Positions 9,001-17,085 of a stretch of 64,000 nucleotides of DNA are shown here, piece after piece. The translations under genes and the position numbers were made by a program. The DNA lies in NCBI RefSeq assembly GCF_001545075.1, contig NZ_FCOB02000006.1, positions 1-64,000 on the forward strand. Reading direction: 5' to 3'. Position 1 is the stretch's first letter. Every line of letters begins with the position of its first letter. This DNA comes from Caballeronia ptereochthonis (lineage in GTDB: Bacteria; Pseudomonadota; Gammaproteobacteria; Burkholderiales; Burkholderiaceae). Under the pieces are notes generated by a model that saw nothing but the letters and a program-made list of their open reading frames with translations, was not told the origin of the DNA and did no database searches.

Positions 9001-10559
9001 TGATGCGTGCGCCTCTTTCCCGGCAAGCGAAGCGGGTTGCATTGCTAACTGCCGCGACGATGGCGACTTTGGCGACTTTGGCGACTTTGGCGACGATGGC
9101 GGGCTGCGCAGTCGGACCGGACTATGTGCGGCCCGAAGTGGCGCTGCCCGCTGCGTACAAGTCGCAGACGCCGCTCGATGCGCCTGCCCCTGCATCGGCA
9201 CCGGCTTCGCAAGACTGGAAGCCCGCCCAACCCGCCGACGCGAAGCCGCGCTCGCCCTGGTGGGAAGTCTATGGCGATCCGCAACTGAACGCGCTCGAGG
9301 AACGCGTCGCGACGTCGAACCAGACCGTAGCCGCGGCCGCCGCGCGTTTTCGTGGCGCTCGCGCGGCGGTGGCGCAAGCGCGCTCGGCTTACTTCCCGAC
9401 GATCACCGCGAACGCGGCATTCAATCAGTCGCGGATATCGTCGAACGTGTTGTACAAGTCGAGCGCGGGCGTCACCGTGCCCGACTATCTGATCGATGCG
9501 CAGATCTCCTGGGAGCCGGACCTGTGGGGCCGCATCTCGCGCGCGGTGGAAGGCGGGCGGGCCGAGGCACAGGCCAGCGCGGCGGACCTGCAAAGCGCCA
9601 TTCTCTCGATGCAGGCGGAACTTGCGACCAGCTATTTCGATCTGCGCGGCACGGTGGAGGAAGAGCGGCTGCTGCAAGCGACGCTGCAGGCCTATGAGAA
9701 GGCGCTCGCACTCACGCGCGACCGCTTCGCGGGAGGCGTCGCCGCGGAATCGGACGTCGCGCAGGCGGAAGAGCAATTGCGCGCCACGCAGGCGCAACTA
9801 ATCGATCTCGAGACCACGCGCACGAGCCTCGTCAACGCGATCGCGATTCTCGTCGGCGAGACGCCGTCGAACTTCACGCTCGATGCCGCGCCGCTCAACG
9901 AGGCGCATGCGCCGCATCCTTCGGCCGCGCTTGGCGCGTTGCCGCTCAGCGTGCCGTCCGCGTTGCTCGAGCGGCGGCCGGACATCGCGGCGGCTGAGCG
10001 GCGCGTCGCCGAGGCGAATGCGCGCGTTGGCGTGGCGACGGCGGCATTTTTCCCGAACCTGCTGCTGGCCGCGACAGGCGGCCTGGAAGCCACGCGTTTC
10101 AGTTCGTGGCTGGAGGCGCCGAGCCGCTTCTGGTCGCTCGGACCACAGCTCGCATTCACGGTGCTCGACTTCGGCGGCCGCGCCGCGGCCCGCGATGCCG
10201 CGCGCGCCGCCTACGACGAGAGCGTCGCCGATTACCGGCAAACCGTGCTGACGGCGTTCGGGCAGGTCGAGGACAACCTGAACGCGCTGGAAGTGCTGCG
10301 CCGCGAGAGCGAGGCGCAACGCGATGCGGTCGACGCCGCCCAGCGCGCGCTCGGCAAGGTGAGCAACCGCTACGAGAATGGCGCAATCACGTATCTGAGC
10401 GTGGTGGTGACGCAGGCGATCGTGCTTTCGGATCAGCGCACGGCGGTGCGCATCGAGCGCCGGCGGATGGCGGCGAGCGTCGCGCTCGTGAAGGCGCTCG
10501 GCGGGGGCTGGACCACGGTCGAACTGCCGAGTGCGGAAGAGGTTTCGCGGCGGGATTGA
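9000..10559 (+). CDS. RND efflux outer-membrane channel lipoprotein (NodT/OprM family)
   Basis: A 519-residue TolC-type outer-membrane factor of the NodT group. A lipoprotein signal ends in the lipobox MAGC with Cys36, followed by the family start AVGPDYVRPEV. Two OEP repeats follow, each with a long coiled-coil rich in Ala, Gln and Arg, and the conserved segment LLERRPDIAAAERRVAEANA about residue 320. GTG at 8997 and ATGs at 9000 and 9003 are all in frame; 9000 is used because it directly overlaps the adaptor stop. The signal peptide contains a tandem LAT repeat encoded by a 9-bp DNA repeat. Confidence 0.92.
   Translation: MMRAPLSRQAKRVALLTAATMATLATLATLATMAGCAVGPDYVRPEVALPAAYKSQTPLDAPAPASAPASQDWKPAQPADAKPRSPWWEVYGDPQLNALEERVATSNQTVAAAAARFRGARAAVAQARSAYFPTITANAAFNQSRISSNVLYKSSAGVTVPDYLIDAQISWEPDLWGRISRAVEGGRAEAQASAADLQSAILSMQAELATSYFDLRGTVEEERLLQATLQAYEKALALTRDRFAGGVAAESDVAQAEEQLRATQAQLIDLETTRTSLVNAIAILVGETPSNFTLDAAPLNEAHAPHPSAALGALPLSVPSALLERRPDIAAAERRVAEANARVGVATAAFFPNLLLAATGGLEATRFSSWLEAPSRFWSLGPQLAFTVLDFGGRAAARDAARAAYDESVADYRQTVLTAFGQVEDNLNALEVLRRESEAQRDAVDAAQRALGKVSNRYENGAITYLSVVVTQAIVLSDQRTAVRIERRRMAASVALVKALGGGWTTVELPSAEEVSRRD
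9061..9094 (+). repeat. 9-bp tandem repeat inside a signal peptide
   Basis: The unit TTGGCGACT occurs nearly four times in a row (the first copy lacks its leading T and the last lacks its trailing T). Because the unit is 9 bp, each copy adds Leu-Ala-Thr or a circular permutation without shifting frame. It lies in the hydrophobic core of the channel lipoprotein's signal peptide. Confidence 0.9.
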
Positions 10560-10568
10560 GCTTGCGTC

Positions 10569-10604
10569 TTGCATGCGTGATACCGGATGGGATAACGCAT
10601 GCAA
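10569..10604 (+). terminator. Long-stem inverted repeat after the efflux operon
   Basis: Ten-base arms TTGCATGCGT and ACGCATGCAA (10569-10578 and 10595-10604) pair perfectly around a 16-base loop, starting 9 bases after the channel gene stop. No T-run follows. A terminator or mRNA end stabiliser is the natural reading. Confidence 0.45.
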
Positions 10605-10746
10605 AAGACAAAATGCGAAGGCGGAGGAGCGGGCTTCGAAAAGACCCGGCTCATGAGGCACCAGGCGCCCGCCTTATGCAGACAAAAGGGCATGCAAAAC
10701 GCCATCCCGCATAACGCATGCAGAATGCCGCATGAAAAGCACCAAC

Positions 10747-10771
10747 GCCGGTCAACTTGCCATTGACCGGC
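10747..10771. terminator. Inverted repeat between convergent genes
   Basis: Arms of 9 bp (10747-10755 and 10763-10771, GCCGGTCAA and its complement) flank a 7-base loop in the gap between the efflux operon and the convergent methyltransferase gene. On the minus strand a short T-rich tract follows about 13 bases later. It probably serves one or both transcripts. Confidence 0.4.
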
Positions 10772-10823
10772 GCGGTGTCATCACGTCATCCTGCACCTGC
10801 CGAAACCATCAACCATTACCCGT

Positions 10824-11513
10824 TCAAGCCTTGGGTTTCGGCCGGCAGATCATGAAGTACTGCGAGCTCATCCACCACGGCGCGATCGGCAGCGGGCTCA
10901 GATGCGTGGCATCGATCACGAAGCGCTCGCTCACGACGTCGCGCAACTGGCGGAAATCGAAACCCTTGTGCGTCGTGCGCGGATTCGCCGGCCGGCTCAC
11001 TCGAATGCCGACCATCGCCTTGAACAGTTCGGAAGGCGAGTACTCGGACTTGAACGAGCGGCTGCGGATCATCCAGTTCGATACTTTCGGCCCGATCGCG
11101 AGGCCGTACATGATCGGCACCGAGATGACGAATGCGCCGTTCGGCTTCAGGATGCGCGCCGCGTCCGAGAGCAGCGCATCGAGCTCGTCATCATAGAGAT
11201 GCTCGCAGACCTCGAACGCGGTCAGCACGTCCACGCTTTCCGATGCCACGGAATCGAGCGACTCCGCGTACTTCACTTCGTCGAACGCCGGCGCCATGAA
11301 CCTGTCGTGGCCGATCAGCGTCACGTCGGGCCGCGCCCCGCCGAGCGTGTGCAGAAAGAGACCCGGTCCCGCGCCGAAGTCCACGACCGTGCCGCGGTTC
11401 GCGCACAGTTTGCTGACGAGATGGATTGCCATCGTCATGCGGGTGCGATGCGCGAAGCGTGCGAGCGGATTGCCGGAATTGACTGTTTGTTCTTCGTATG
11501 AAATTTCGCGCAT
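10824..11513 (-). CDS. SAM-dependent class I methyltransferase
   Basis: A 229-residue methyltransferase. Motif I is VVDFGAGPGLFL at residues 43-54, binding S-adenosylmethionine. The acidic strand-2 residue is in LIGHD, and the post-core segment LDALLSDAARILKPNGAFVISVP is typical of the Methyltransf_11/23 group that modifies small molecules or lipids. The frame opens with a GTG five codons upstream, but GGGGAG sits 9 bases before the ATG at 11513, which is therefore chosen. No neighbour points to a substrate. Nothing is seen in the 203 bases between it and the next gene. Confidence 0.82.
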   Translation of the reverse strand: MREISYEEQTVNSGNPLARFAHRTRMTMAIHLVSKLCANRGTVVDFGAGPGLFLHTLGGARPDVTLIGHDRFMAPAFDEVKYAESLDSVASESVDVLTAFEVCEHLYDDELDALLSDAARILKPNGAFVISVPIMYGLAIGPKVSNWMIRSRSFKSEYSPSELFKAMVGIRVSRPANPRTTHKGFDFRQLRDVVSERFVIDATHLSPLPIAPWWMSSQYFMICRPKPKA

Positions 11514-11716
11514 CGAAAAGCTCCCCACGTTGTTATCAGCCTGATGGTTCGGTGGTGCGCAGCGTTATTCGTGTTCTTATCGGGCGATATTGCCGGGAGT
11601 GGAAAGCCTGCGCAATCGGCGCCGGTAGGCTTTACCCGCCGAACTTCTGCCGACTTCCGCCATGCCTTGCGCCGCGATTCAGGCATCGCGCGGACGCGCC
11701 CTGAAACGGCTCGAGA

Positions 11717-12340
11717 CTACACGAAGAGGACCGCGCCGCATGCGATGAGCGCCACACTCCAGAGCCAATCGACGTTGATCCAGCCGCTGCGCAAAAAGCC
11801 GAGTCCGCCGCGTTCCTGGATGGACATCGCGAGCATCGAGATCGCGGCGATCACCGCGAGCATGGCGCCCGTATGCACCGTCAGCGCGAGCGCGCTCGCC
11901 TCGAAGGCGCCGTCCGACACCTTGCCGGTGCACAGCGGAAGCAGGGCGGGCACGAGCATGAGGCCCGCGCCATGCGCGCTCGACATCACGAAGGACCATA
12001 GCGCGAGCCCGGCGAGGCCGGTGCGCATGCCGACGGTCGGCCGTCCGCGATGTCCGCGCCAGGCGCGCCAGACGCCCCAGCCGATCAGCAGCGCGCCGCA
12101 AGCGCGCGCAAGGGCGTCGTGGCCGACGACCACGCCGAGCGCGAGCGCGCCGCCGAGCACGAGCGCGACCGACGCCGCGTGACCGAGCGCGATCGGCACG
12201 AGCGAGACGAGCGCGACGCGGCGGCTGCGCGCATAGAGGCCGAGCGCGACGGCGAAGAGCCATCCCATCGCGGGATTGAGGCCATGAAACGCGCCCAAGC
12301 CCGCGGCCGTGAGGAGCAGCGCGGGCGACGCGGCGTCCAT
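11717..12340 (-). CDS. Polytopic membrane protein paired with the SBP56 homologue
   Basis: A 207-residue protein with about six hydrophobic segments. It carries conspicuous small-residue/His motifs: FHGLNPAMGW near the N-terminus, GHAASVALVLGG in the second helix and SSAHGAGLMLVP in the middle. The repeated helix-embedded His pattern recalls metal or metalloid transporters of the HupE/NicO type, but no characteristic HxxxxD metal motif is visible, so the role is open. It begins 18 bases after the stop of the selenium-binding-protein gene and is almost surely co-transcribed with it. Confidence 0.8.
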   Translation of the reverse strand: MDAASPALLLTAAGLGAFHGLNPAMGWLFAVALGLYARSRRVALVSLVPIALGHAASVALVLGGALALGVVVGHDALARACGALLIGWGVWRAWRGHRGRPTVGMRTGLAGLALWSFVMSSAHGAGLMLVPALLPLCTGKVSDGAFEASALALTVHTGAMLAVIAAISMLAMSIQERGGLGFLRSGWINVDWLWSVALIACGAVLFV

Positions 12341-12358
12341 GCGGGCGGCTCGCGGGTG

Positions 12359-13753
12359 TCAGGGAAAGCAGTACGAATCCGACGAGCAATCGCCGCCTTG
12401 CAGCCGGATCTGATGCGGCCGATGTCCCTTCGGCCAGTCGATGAAGAAGTCCTTGTCGACGGCAAGCCCGCCGTTCGGATCGGTGTCGAGCTTGACCATC
12501 CAGCCGTCGATGCCGTCGGGATAGAACTGCGCATCCACCGCGCCGTAGAGCGAATTCGTGAAGTAGACGCGGCGGCCGTCGCGGCTCACCTCGACCATCT
12601 GCGGGCCGCCGTTCAGCGCGCCATTCCTTGCGCCGGGATGCGTCGCGCGCGACACCACGCCGCCGATGCGCACCTGGCCGGTCAGCTTCGGCGCGAACGG
12701 GTCGGCGACATCGTATTGCAGCATGTCGCCCGTGCCCCAGCACGAGACGTAGAGAAAGCGGTCGTCCATCGAGAGGTCGATGTCGGAGACGAGCGGCGGC
12801 ACCGCGCCGAAGCCCTTCAGCAGCGGGGGCAGCGCATCGGCATCGGCGGGCTCGGCGGGAATGTCGATGATCTTCTTCACCGCCCATTTGTCCTTGTCGC
12901 GATACCAGGTCCAGATCGACGAGGACAGGTCCTTCAGGCTGATCACGCAGTTGACGAAGCCATACGCCTTGGTCGGATCGTGCGCGGGACGCAGCTCGAA
13001 CACGAGCTGATATTCGTCGCCGAAATCGATCTCCTGCACGTGCTTGCGTTTCGTGAAGTCCCAGAAGTGCAGTTTGCGCCCGTACTTCGCGCCGAGCAGG
13101 ATCTCGGGCACGAGGCCGTTTTCGAAGGTGTCGGGCGTGCCCCATTCGCTCGTGACCATCGTGTCGTAGCCGAGATGCCACCAGCCGTCATAGGCGAGAC
13201 GTTGCGGGCCGCGATCCACTTCCCATTGGCCGAGCGGATCGAAGCTCTGCTGATCGAGCATCAGCACGCCGCCGGGCGCCTTGCCTTCGGCATTGCCGAG
13301 CGCCGTGATGTAGATGCCGCCCGGCCCGCAATGTACGGTATGCGGGCGCGTATAGCCGGTTTTTTCGGCGAGCTCCTCCGGCTCGATCGTCTTCACGATG
13401 ACGGGCTGCTTCGGATCGGGCTTCGTATCGAGGATATGAATGCGCGAGGAGCGCAGCCCCGGCACGACGAGATAGCGCCGCTCCACATGCGGATGCGGCG
13501 CATTCGGGCACAGGCACGACGAGCACGCGTTCCAGCCGAAGTGATGCAGCTCGTCGCCGGTATCGGGCATGGAAATCTCGCCGACGATCTTCGTGTAGCT
13601 GGCCGAATCGGGATCCACATCGACTACCGCGATCTTGTCCGGCGTCTTGCGCTCCGGATCGAATGTCGCGACGTACGCGAGCGTTTCGCGGGGTGCCTTC
13701 GCGGCGAGCCGCGGGGAAGGGTAGAAGCTCGGATCCGGTTTCCACGTGGCCAT
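12359..13753 (-). CDS. Selenium-binding protein SBP56 family / methanethiol oxidase homologue
   Basis: A 464-residue member of the SELENBP1/SBP56 beta-propeller family. The bacterial and human proteins studied act as copper-dependent methanethiol oxidases, turning methanethiol into formaldehyde, hydrogen sulfide and hydrogen peroxide. Family marks present are HHFGWNACSSC (residues 70-80, Cys77 and Cys80), RPHTVHCGPGGIYI, MVTSEWGTP and the C-terminal GGDCSSDSYCFP. No signal peptide is apparent, so the enzyme looks cytoplasmic, unlike the Hyphomicrobium enzyme. GGGAG precedes the ATG. The SCO1/SenC and MauG-type genes known beside some bacterial methanethiol oxidases are absent; the partner here is the membrane protein downstream. 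Confidence 0.9.
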   Translation of the reverse strand: MATWKPDPSFYPSPRLAAKAPRETLAYVATFDPERKTPDKIAVVDVDPDSASYTKIVGEISMPDTGDELHHFGWNACSSCLCPNAPHPHVERRYLVVPGLRSSRIHILDTKPDPKQPVIVKTIEPEELAEKTGYTRPHTVHCGPGGIYITALGNAEGKAPGGVLMLDQQSFDPLGQWEVDRGPQRLAYDGWWHLGYDTMVTSEWGTPDTFENGLVPEILLGAKYGRKLHFWDFTKRKHVQEIDFGDEYQLVFELRPAHDPTKAYGFVNCVISLKDLSSSIWTWYRDKDKWAVKKIIDIPAEPADADALPPLLKGFGAVPPLVSDIDLSMDDRFLYVSCWGTGDMLQYDVADPFAPKLTGQVRIGGVVSRATHPGARNGALNGGPQMVEVSRDGRRVYFTNSLYGAVDAQFYPDGIDGWMVKLDTDPNGGLAVDKDFFIDWPKGHRPHQIRLQGGDCSSDSYCFP

Positions 13754-13936
13754 GTTGTATCTCCCGGTTGCGTGATCGTCGGCTGATTCGCTTGCAAAGC
13801 ACTATAGGACACAAGGGCGCCGCATGCTTTCGATGGCTCCGGAGCGCTTCGATGGATTCGTGCTTTGCATTTGCGCGAGCCGGGTGAATCAGCGCCTAAA
13901 ATATATGCATCGTCCCTTTACCGACAGGAGGTAGCG

Positions 13937-14092
13937 ATGACCGAGCCGATGATCAGCCTGATGGCGGGAGTCATCCTGGTGTTGTGCATCGCGGTGGTTC
14001 TCGTGATGCACCACCGGCACCCGCATATCCACACTCCGAAGGCGCGCTGGCTGGACACGCATCCGCCGCGCGACTGGATGCACAGGCGCTGA
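13937..14092 (+). CDS. Small single-pass membrane protein (51 aa)
   Basis: A very short gene supported by a near-perfect ribosome site (AGGAGGT ending 5 bases before the ATG) and a strong terminator 42 bases after the stop. The protein has an N-terminal hydrophobic helix (about residues 6-24, SLMAGVILVLCIAVVLVM), then a His/Arg-rich tail (HHRHPHIHTP...) with potential to bind metal or lipid head groups. The frame extends upstream to 13865 but without a ribosome site. Function is unknown. Confidence 0.72.
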   Translation: MTEPMISLMAGVILVLCIAVVLVMHHRHPHIHTPKARWLDTHPPRDWMHRR

Positions 14093-14133
14093 ACGTGCAG
14101 CGCAGCATGTGAAGTAAGCAGGGGACACATCCG

Positions 14134-14164
14134 GCGCCGGCATCGACCGGCGCATTTTTTTTTT
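14134..14164 (+). terminator. Strong intrinsic terminator
   Basis: GCGCCGG (14134-14140) pairs with CCGGCGC (14147-14153) around a 6-base loop and is followed by a run of ten T at 14155-14164. It ends the transcript of the small membrane protein gene. Confidence 0.93.
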
Positions 14165-14181
14165 GCGCGATGCCGCATTTT

Positions 14182-14502
14182 TTAGCGTCTTGGCCCTTTC
14201 ATGGCTTCGGCTTCCATTGCCGCATGCCATTCCTCGCTGTTCTCGATCGGGTCCATGCCTTCGTCGATGAATGCCGATGCGCGCTCGGCCGCCGAGCGCG
14301 TTTCCTCGTCGGTTTCCTCGTCGACGACGCCGTCTTCGTCGACGGGCGGCTCCAGCATGTCCTGCAGCATCGCCTCCAGTTCGGGCGTGTCCCACGGCTC
14401 GCCGCGCTGCTTTTTCTTCTTGATGTAATGCCGCACTTCGGCATCCTGCTCGGGCGTCAGCGGAAGCCCGCGGAAGGTGCGGTTGGCGTCGAAGTCACTC
14501 AT
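14182..14502 (-). CDS. Acidic hypothetical protein (106 aa)
   Basis: The start is set at ATG 14502, where GAGAGGAG lies 6-7 bases upstream; the open frame runs 13 codons further without a ribosome site. The protein begins MSDFDANRTFRGLPLTPEQ, has a basic KKKKQRGEP patch, then a long acidic stretch (EPPVDEDGVVDEETDEETR) and a helical C-terminus. I do not recognise a family. It is soluble and probably cytoplasmic. Confidence 0.72.
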   Translation of the reverse strand: MSDFDANRTFRGLPLTPEQDAEVRHYIKKKKQRGEPWDTPELEAMLQDMLEPPVDEDGVVDEETDEETRSAAERASAFIDEGMDPIENSEEWHAAMEAEAMKGPRR

Positions 14503-14587
14503 GTTCGCTCCTCTCGCGCATAGCCTGTCATGCGTTTTCAAGCGCCCTTAGTGTAACGCCGTTCCTCTGCACGAAAAACCGTGCGAT

Positions 14588-15058
14588 TCAGCCGAGCGGC
14601 GGCAGCCGTCTCTCGATCGGCGTCGCCTTCACGAGGGCCGTGCTCGTCGCCGCGCGTTCCGTCACTTTGGAGAGGATGTCGTCGAGATGCTCGATCGAGC
14701 GCAGGTAGAGCCGGCACACGTAGCAGTCGTCGCCCGTCACCTTGACGCACTCGACGCACTCGGGAATGCGCCGGATCGCTTCCTCGACGAGATGCAACTG
14801 CCCGGGCAGCGGCTGCACGCGCACGATGGCCTGCAGCGTGTAGCCGAGCGCGCGCGGATCGATGTCCACGGTGAAGCCGCGAATCACGCCTTGCGTTTCC
14901 AGCCGCCGCACGCGCTCCGCGGTGCTCGGCGCGGACAGGCCGATGCGCTTGGCGAGCTCGCTGATCGCGATGCGCCCGTCGCTCGCGAGCACGGCGATGA
15001 GTTCGCGGTCGATTGCATCGATGTCCGCTTGCGGCGGGCTGCTTAAGTTCTTTGTCAT
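14588..15058 (-). CDS. Lrp/AsnC-family transcriptional regulator
   Basis: A 156-residue regulator with the N-terminal winged helix-turn-helix (DRELIAVLASDGRIAISELA through ERVRRLETQGVI) and the C-terminal RAM/AsnC ligand-binding domain (FTVDIDPRALGYTLQAIVRV to CVKVTGDDCYVCRLYL). AAGGA lies ahead of the ATG at 15058; 17 more codons are open upstream but lack a site. It is divergent from the EamA exporter at 15172 with a 113-base gap, and Lrp regulators commonly control such neighbouring amino-acid exporters. Confidence 0.9.
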   Translation of the reverse strand: MTKNLSSPPQADIDAIDRELIAVLASDGRIAISELAKRIGLSAPSTAERVRRLETQGVIRGFTVDIDPRALGYTLQAIVRVQPLPGQLHLVEEAIRRIPECVECVKVTGDDCYVCRLYLRSIEHLDDILSKVTERAATSTALVKATPIERRLPPLG

Positions 15059-15171
15059 GATGTCCTTCGATTCAAAGGTCGAACGACCGATACGCCTTAT
15101 TTTAGGCATGGTTTTGCACAGAGCGCATCGCTAGACTTGAACGCATCGAAACTCTTCCTGCGTGGATCGAG

Positions 15172-16110
15172 ATGAACACGGAAAGAATCAATGCGCGCTT
15201 CGCGGGCGCATCGCAGGTCAATGACTTGCGCCGCGGCGCGATCGAGATGTCGCTTGCGATGCTGATGTCGGGCACGATCGGCTGGCTCGTCGTGTCGTCG
15301 GGGCAGGCACCGTGGAACGTGGTGTTCTTTCGCTGTGTGTTCGGCGCAGCGACGCTCATCGCCGTGTGCGCGGCGCTGGGCTTTCTGAAGAGGCGCTATT
15401 TCTCGTGGCGCATGATCGGGCTCGTCCTGATCGGCAGCGTGGCGATCGTCGGCAACTGGCTGCTGCTGTTCGCCGCGTATTCGCGCGCATCGATCTCGAT
15501 GGCGACGACGGTCTACAACACGCAGCCTTTCATGCTCGTCGCGCTCGGCGTGATCGTCCTGCGCGAGCGCGTGACGGCCTCGACGCTCGCGTGGCTGGGC
15601 ATCGCGTTCGTCGGGCTCGTGATGGTGGTGCGCGTCGAGCCCGCCGTGCTCGCGCTGCCGGGACAGTATCTCGAAGGCATCGCGTATGCGCTCGGCGCGG
15701 CTTTCCTGTACGCGATATCGTCGATCGTCACGAAGCGCCTGAAAGGCACGCCGCCGCATCTGATCGCGATGCTGCACGTGCTGTTCGGCATCGTCATGCT
15801 CGCGCCGTTCGCGCGCTTCGATCAGGCGCCCGCGTCGCTCGCGGGCTGGACCGATCTCACCGTGCTCGGCATCGTGAACACGGGGCTCATGTACGTGCTG
15901 CTCTATGGCGCGATCCAGCGGCTGCCGACCGCGACTACCGGCGCGCTGTCGTTCATCTATCCGGTGGTGGCGATCGTCGTCGACTGGCTCGCGTTCGGGC
16001 AACGGCTCGCGTGGCTGCAAGTCGCCGGGGCCGTGCTCATCCTGCTGGCTGCGGCAGGGGTGAATCTGCAGTGGCGGATCGTGCCGCAACGGCTGCGCGC
16101 GAACGATTGA
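15172..16110 (+). CDS. EamA-family (DMT) transporter
   Basis: A 312-residue drug/metabolite transporter with about ten hydrophobic helices in two EamA halves. The second half ends with the typical [15 protein letters not shown] segment. Related proteins export amino acids or other metabolites. Divergence from an Lrp-type regulator suggests an amino-acid-related substrate under that regulator's control, which is inference only. Confidence 0.88.
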   Translation: MNTERINARFAGASQVNDLRRGAIEMSLAMLMSGTIGWLVVSSGQAPWNVVFFRCVFGAATLIAVCAALGFLKRRYFSWRMIGLVLIGSVAIVGNWLLLFAAYSRASISMATTVYNTQPFMLVALGVIVLRERVTASTLAWLGIAFVGLVMVVRVEPAVLALPGQYLEGIAYALGAAFLYAISSIVTKRLKGTPPHLIAMLHVLFGIVMLAPFARFDQAPASLAGWTDLTVLGIVNTGLMYVLLYGAIQRLPTATTGALSFIYPVVAIVVDWLAFGQRLAWLQVAGAVLILLAAAGVNLQWRIVPQRLRAND

Positions 16111-16163
16111 CGCCAGCTCGTATAGAATGGCGCCCCTTTCCGACTACATCGAAATCCCGCGCC

Positions 16164-17075
16164 ATGTGGTTCAAGAATCTCCAGCTTCATCGTCTTCCCG
16201 CGCACTGGTCCGTGACGCCCAATCAAATGCAGCAATGGCTCGAGCCGCTCGCGTTCAGCGCGGCGTCGAGCGTCGAGAACGAGCGGCGCGGCTGGGTCGC
16301 GCCGCGCGGTGACGATGCGCTCGTCTACACCGCGAACCGTCAGATGCTCATCGTTTATCGCGCGGAGAAGAAGCTCCTGCCCGCTTCGGTCGTCACGCAG
16401 TTCGTGAAGGAACGCGCGGCCGAACTCGAGGAGCAGCAAGGCTTCAAGCCGGGCCGCAAGCAGCTGCGCGAACTGAAGGAGCAAGTCGTCGACGAGCTGT
16501 TGCCGCGGGCCTTCAGCATTCGCCGCGACACGCGCGTATGGATCGATCCGGTCAACGGCTGGCTCGCAATCGATTCGTCGTCGGCGAACCTGTGCGACGA
16601 CATCATCGGCCTGCTCGTGAAGTCGGTCACCGATCTGCCGCTCGCGAGCGTGCGCACGGCGCGCTCGCCGGTTTCCGCGATGACCGAGTGGCTGCTGTCG
16701 GGCGATGCTCCCGCGGGCTTCACGCTCGATCGCGACACCGAGCTGCGCTCGGCGGGCGAGGGCAACGCGACGGTCCGCTACGTCGGCCACGCGCTCGAAG
16801 CCGAGGACATGCGCCGTCATATCGAAGCGGGCAAGCAGTGCATGCGTCTCGCGATGACGTGGGACGACCGCGTGTCGTTCGTGCTCACGCCTTCGCTGAG
16901 CTTGAAGCGCGTGAGCCCGCTCGACGTCATCAAGGAAGCGGCCGACCCCACGGCGGCGAACGACGACGAGCGCTTCGAATCCGATTTCATCCTGATGACG
17001 GGCGAACTCGCGCGCATGCTCCCGGACCTGACCGAGGCGCTGGGCGGCGAAGAGGACTTGCGCGCGGCGGCGTAG
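16164..17075 (+). CDS. rdgC: Recombination-associated protein RdgC
   Basis: A 303-residue RdgC, the ring-shaped non-specific DNA-binding protein that restrains RecA loading and strand exchange. The N-terminus [12 protein letters not shown], the segment [32 protein letters not shown] and the C-terminal [18 protein letters not shown] are all characteristic, and the length is normal for the family. The ATG at 16164 is fixed by the conserved MWFKN start; the longer frame from 15312 is not used. Confidence 0.96.
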   Translation: MWFKNLQLHRLPAHWSVTPNQMQQWLEPLAFSAASSVENERRGWVAPRGDDALVYTANRQMLIVYRAEKKLLPASVVTQFVKERAAELEEQQGFKPGRKQLRELKEQVVDELLPRAFSIRRDTRVWIDPVNGWLAIDSSSANLCDDIIGLLVKSVTDLPLASVRTARSPVSAMTEWLLSGDAPAGFTLDRDTELRSAGEGNATVRYVGHALEAEDMRRHIEAGKQCMRLAMTWDDRVSFVLTPSLSLKRVSPLDVIKEAADPTAANDDERFESDFILMTGELARMLPDLTEALGGEEDLRAAA

Positions 17076-17085
17076 CGAACGCGCT

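Noticed and set aside
11679-13181. 500-codon minus-strand frame crossing the SBP56 and membrane genes
   Set aside because: Same strand but another frame; low-complexity Arg/Ala composition and full overlap with two recognised genes.
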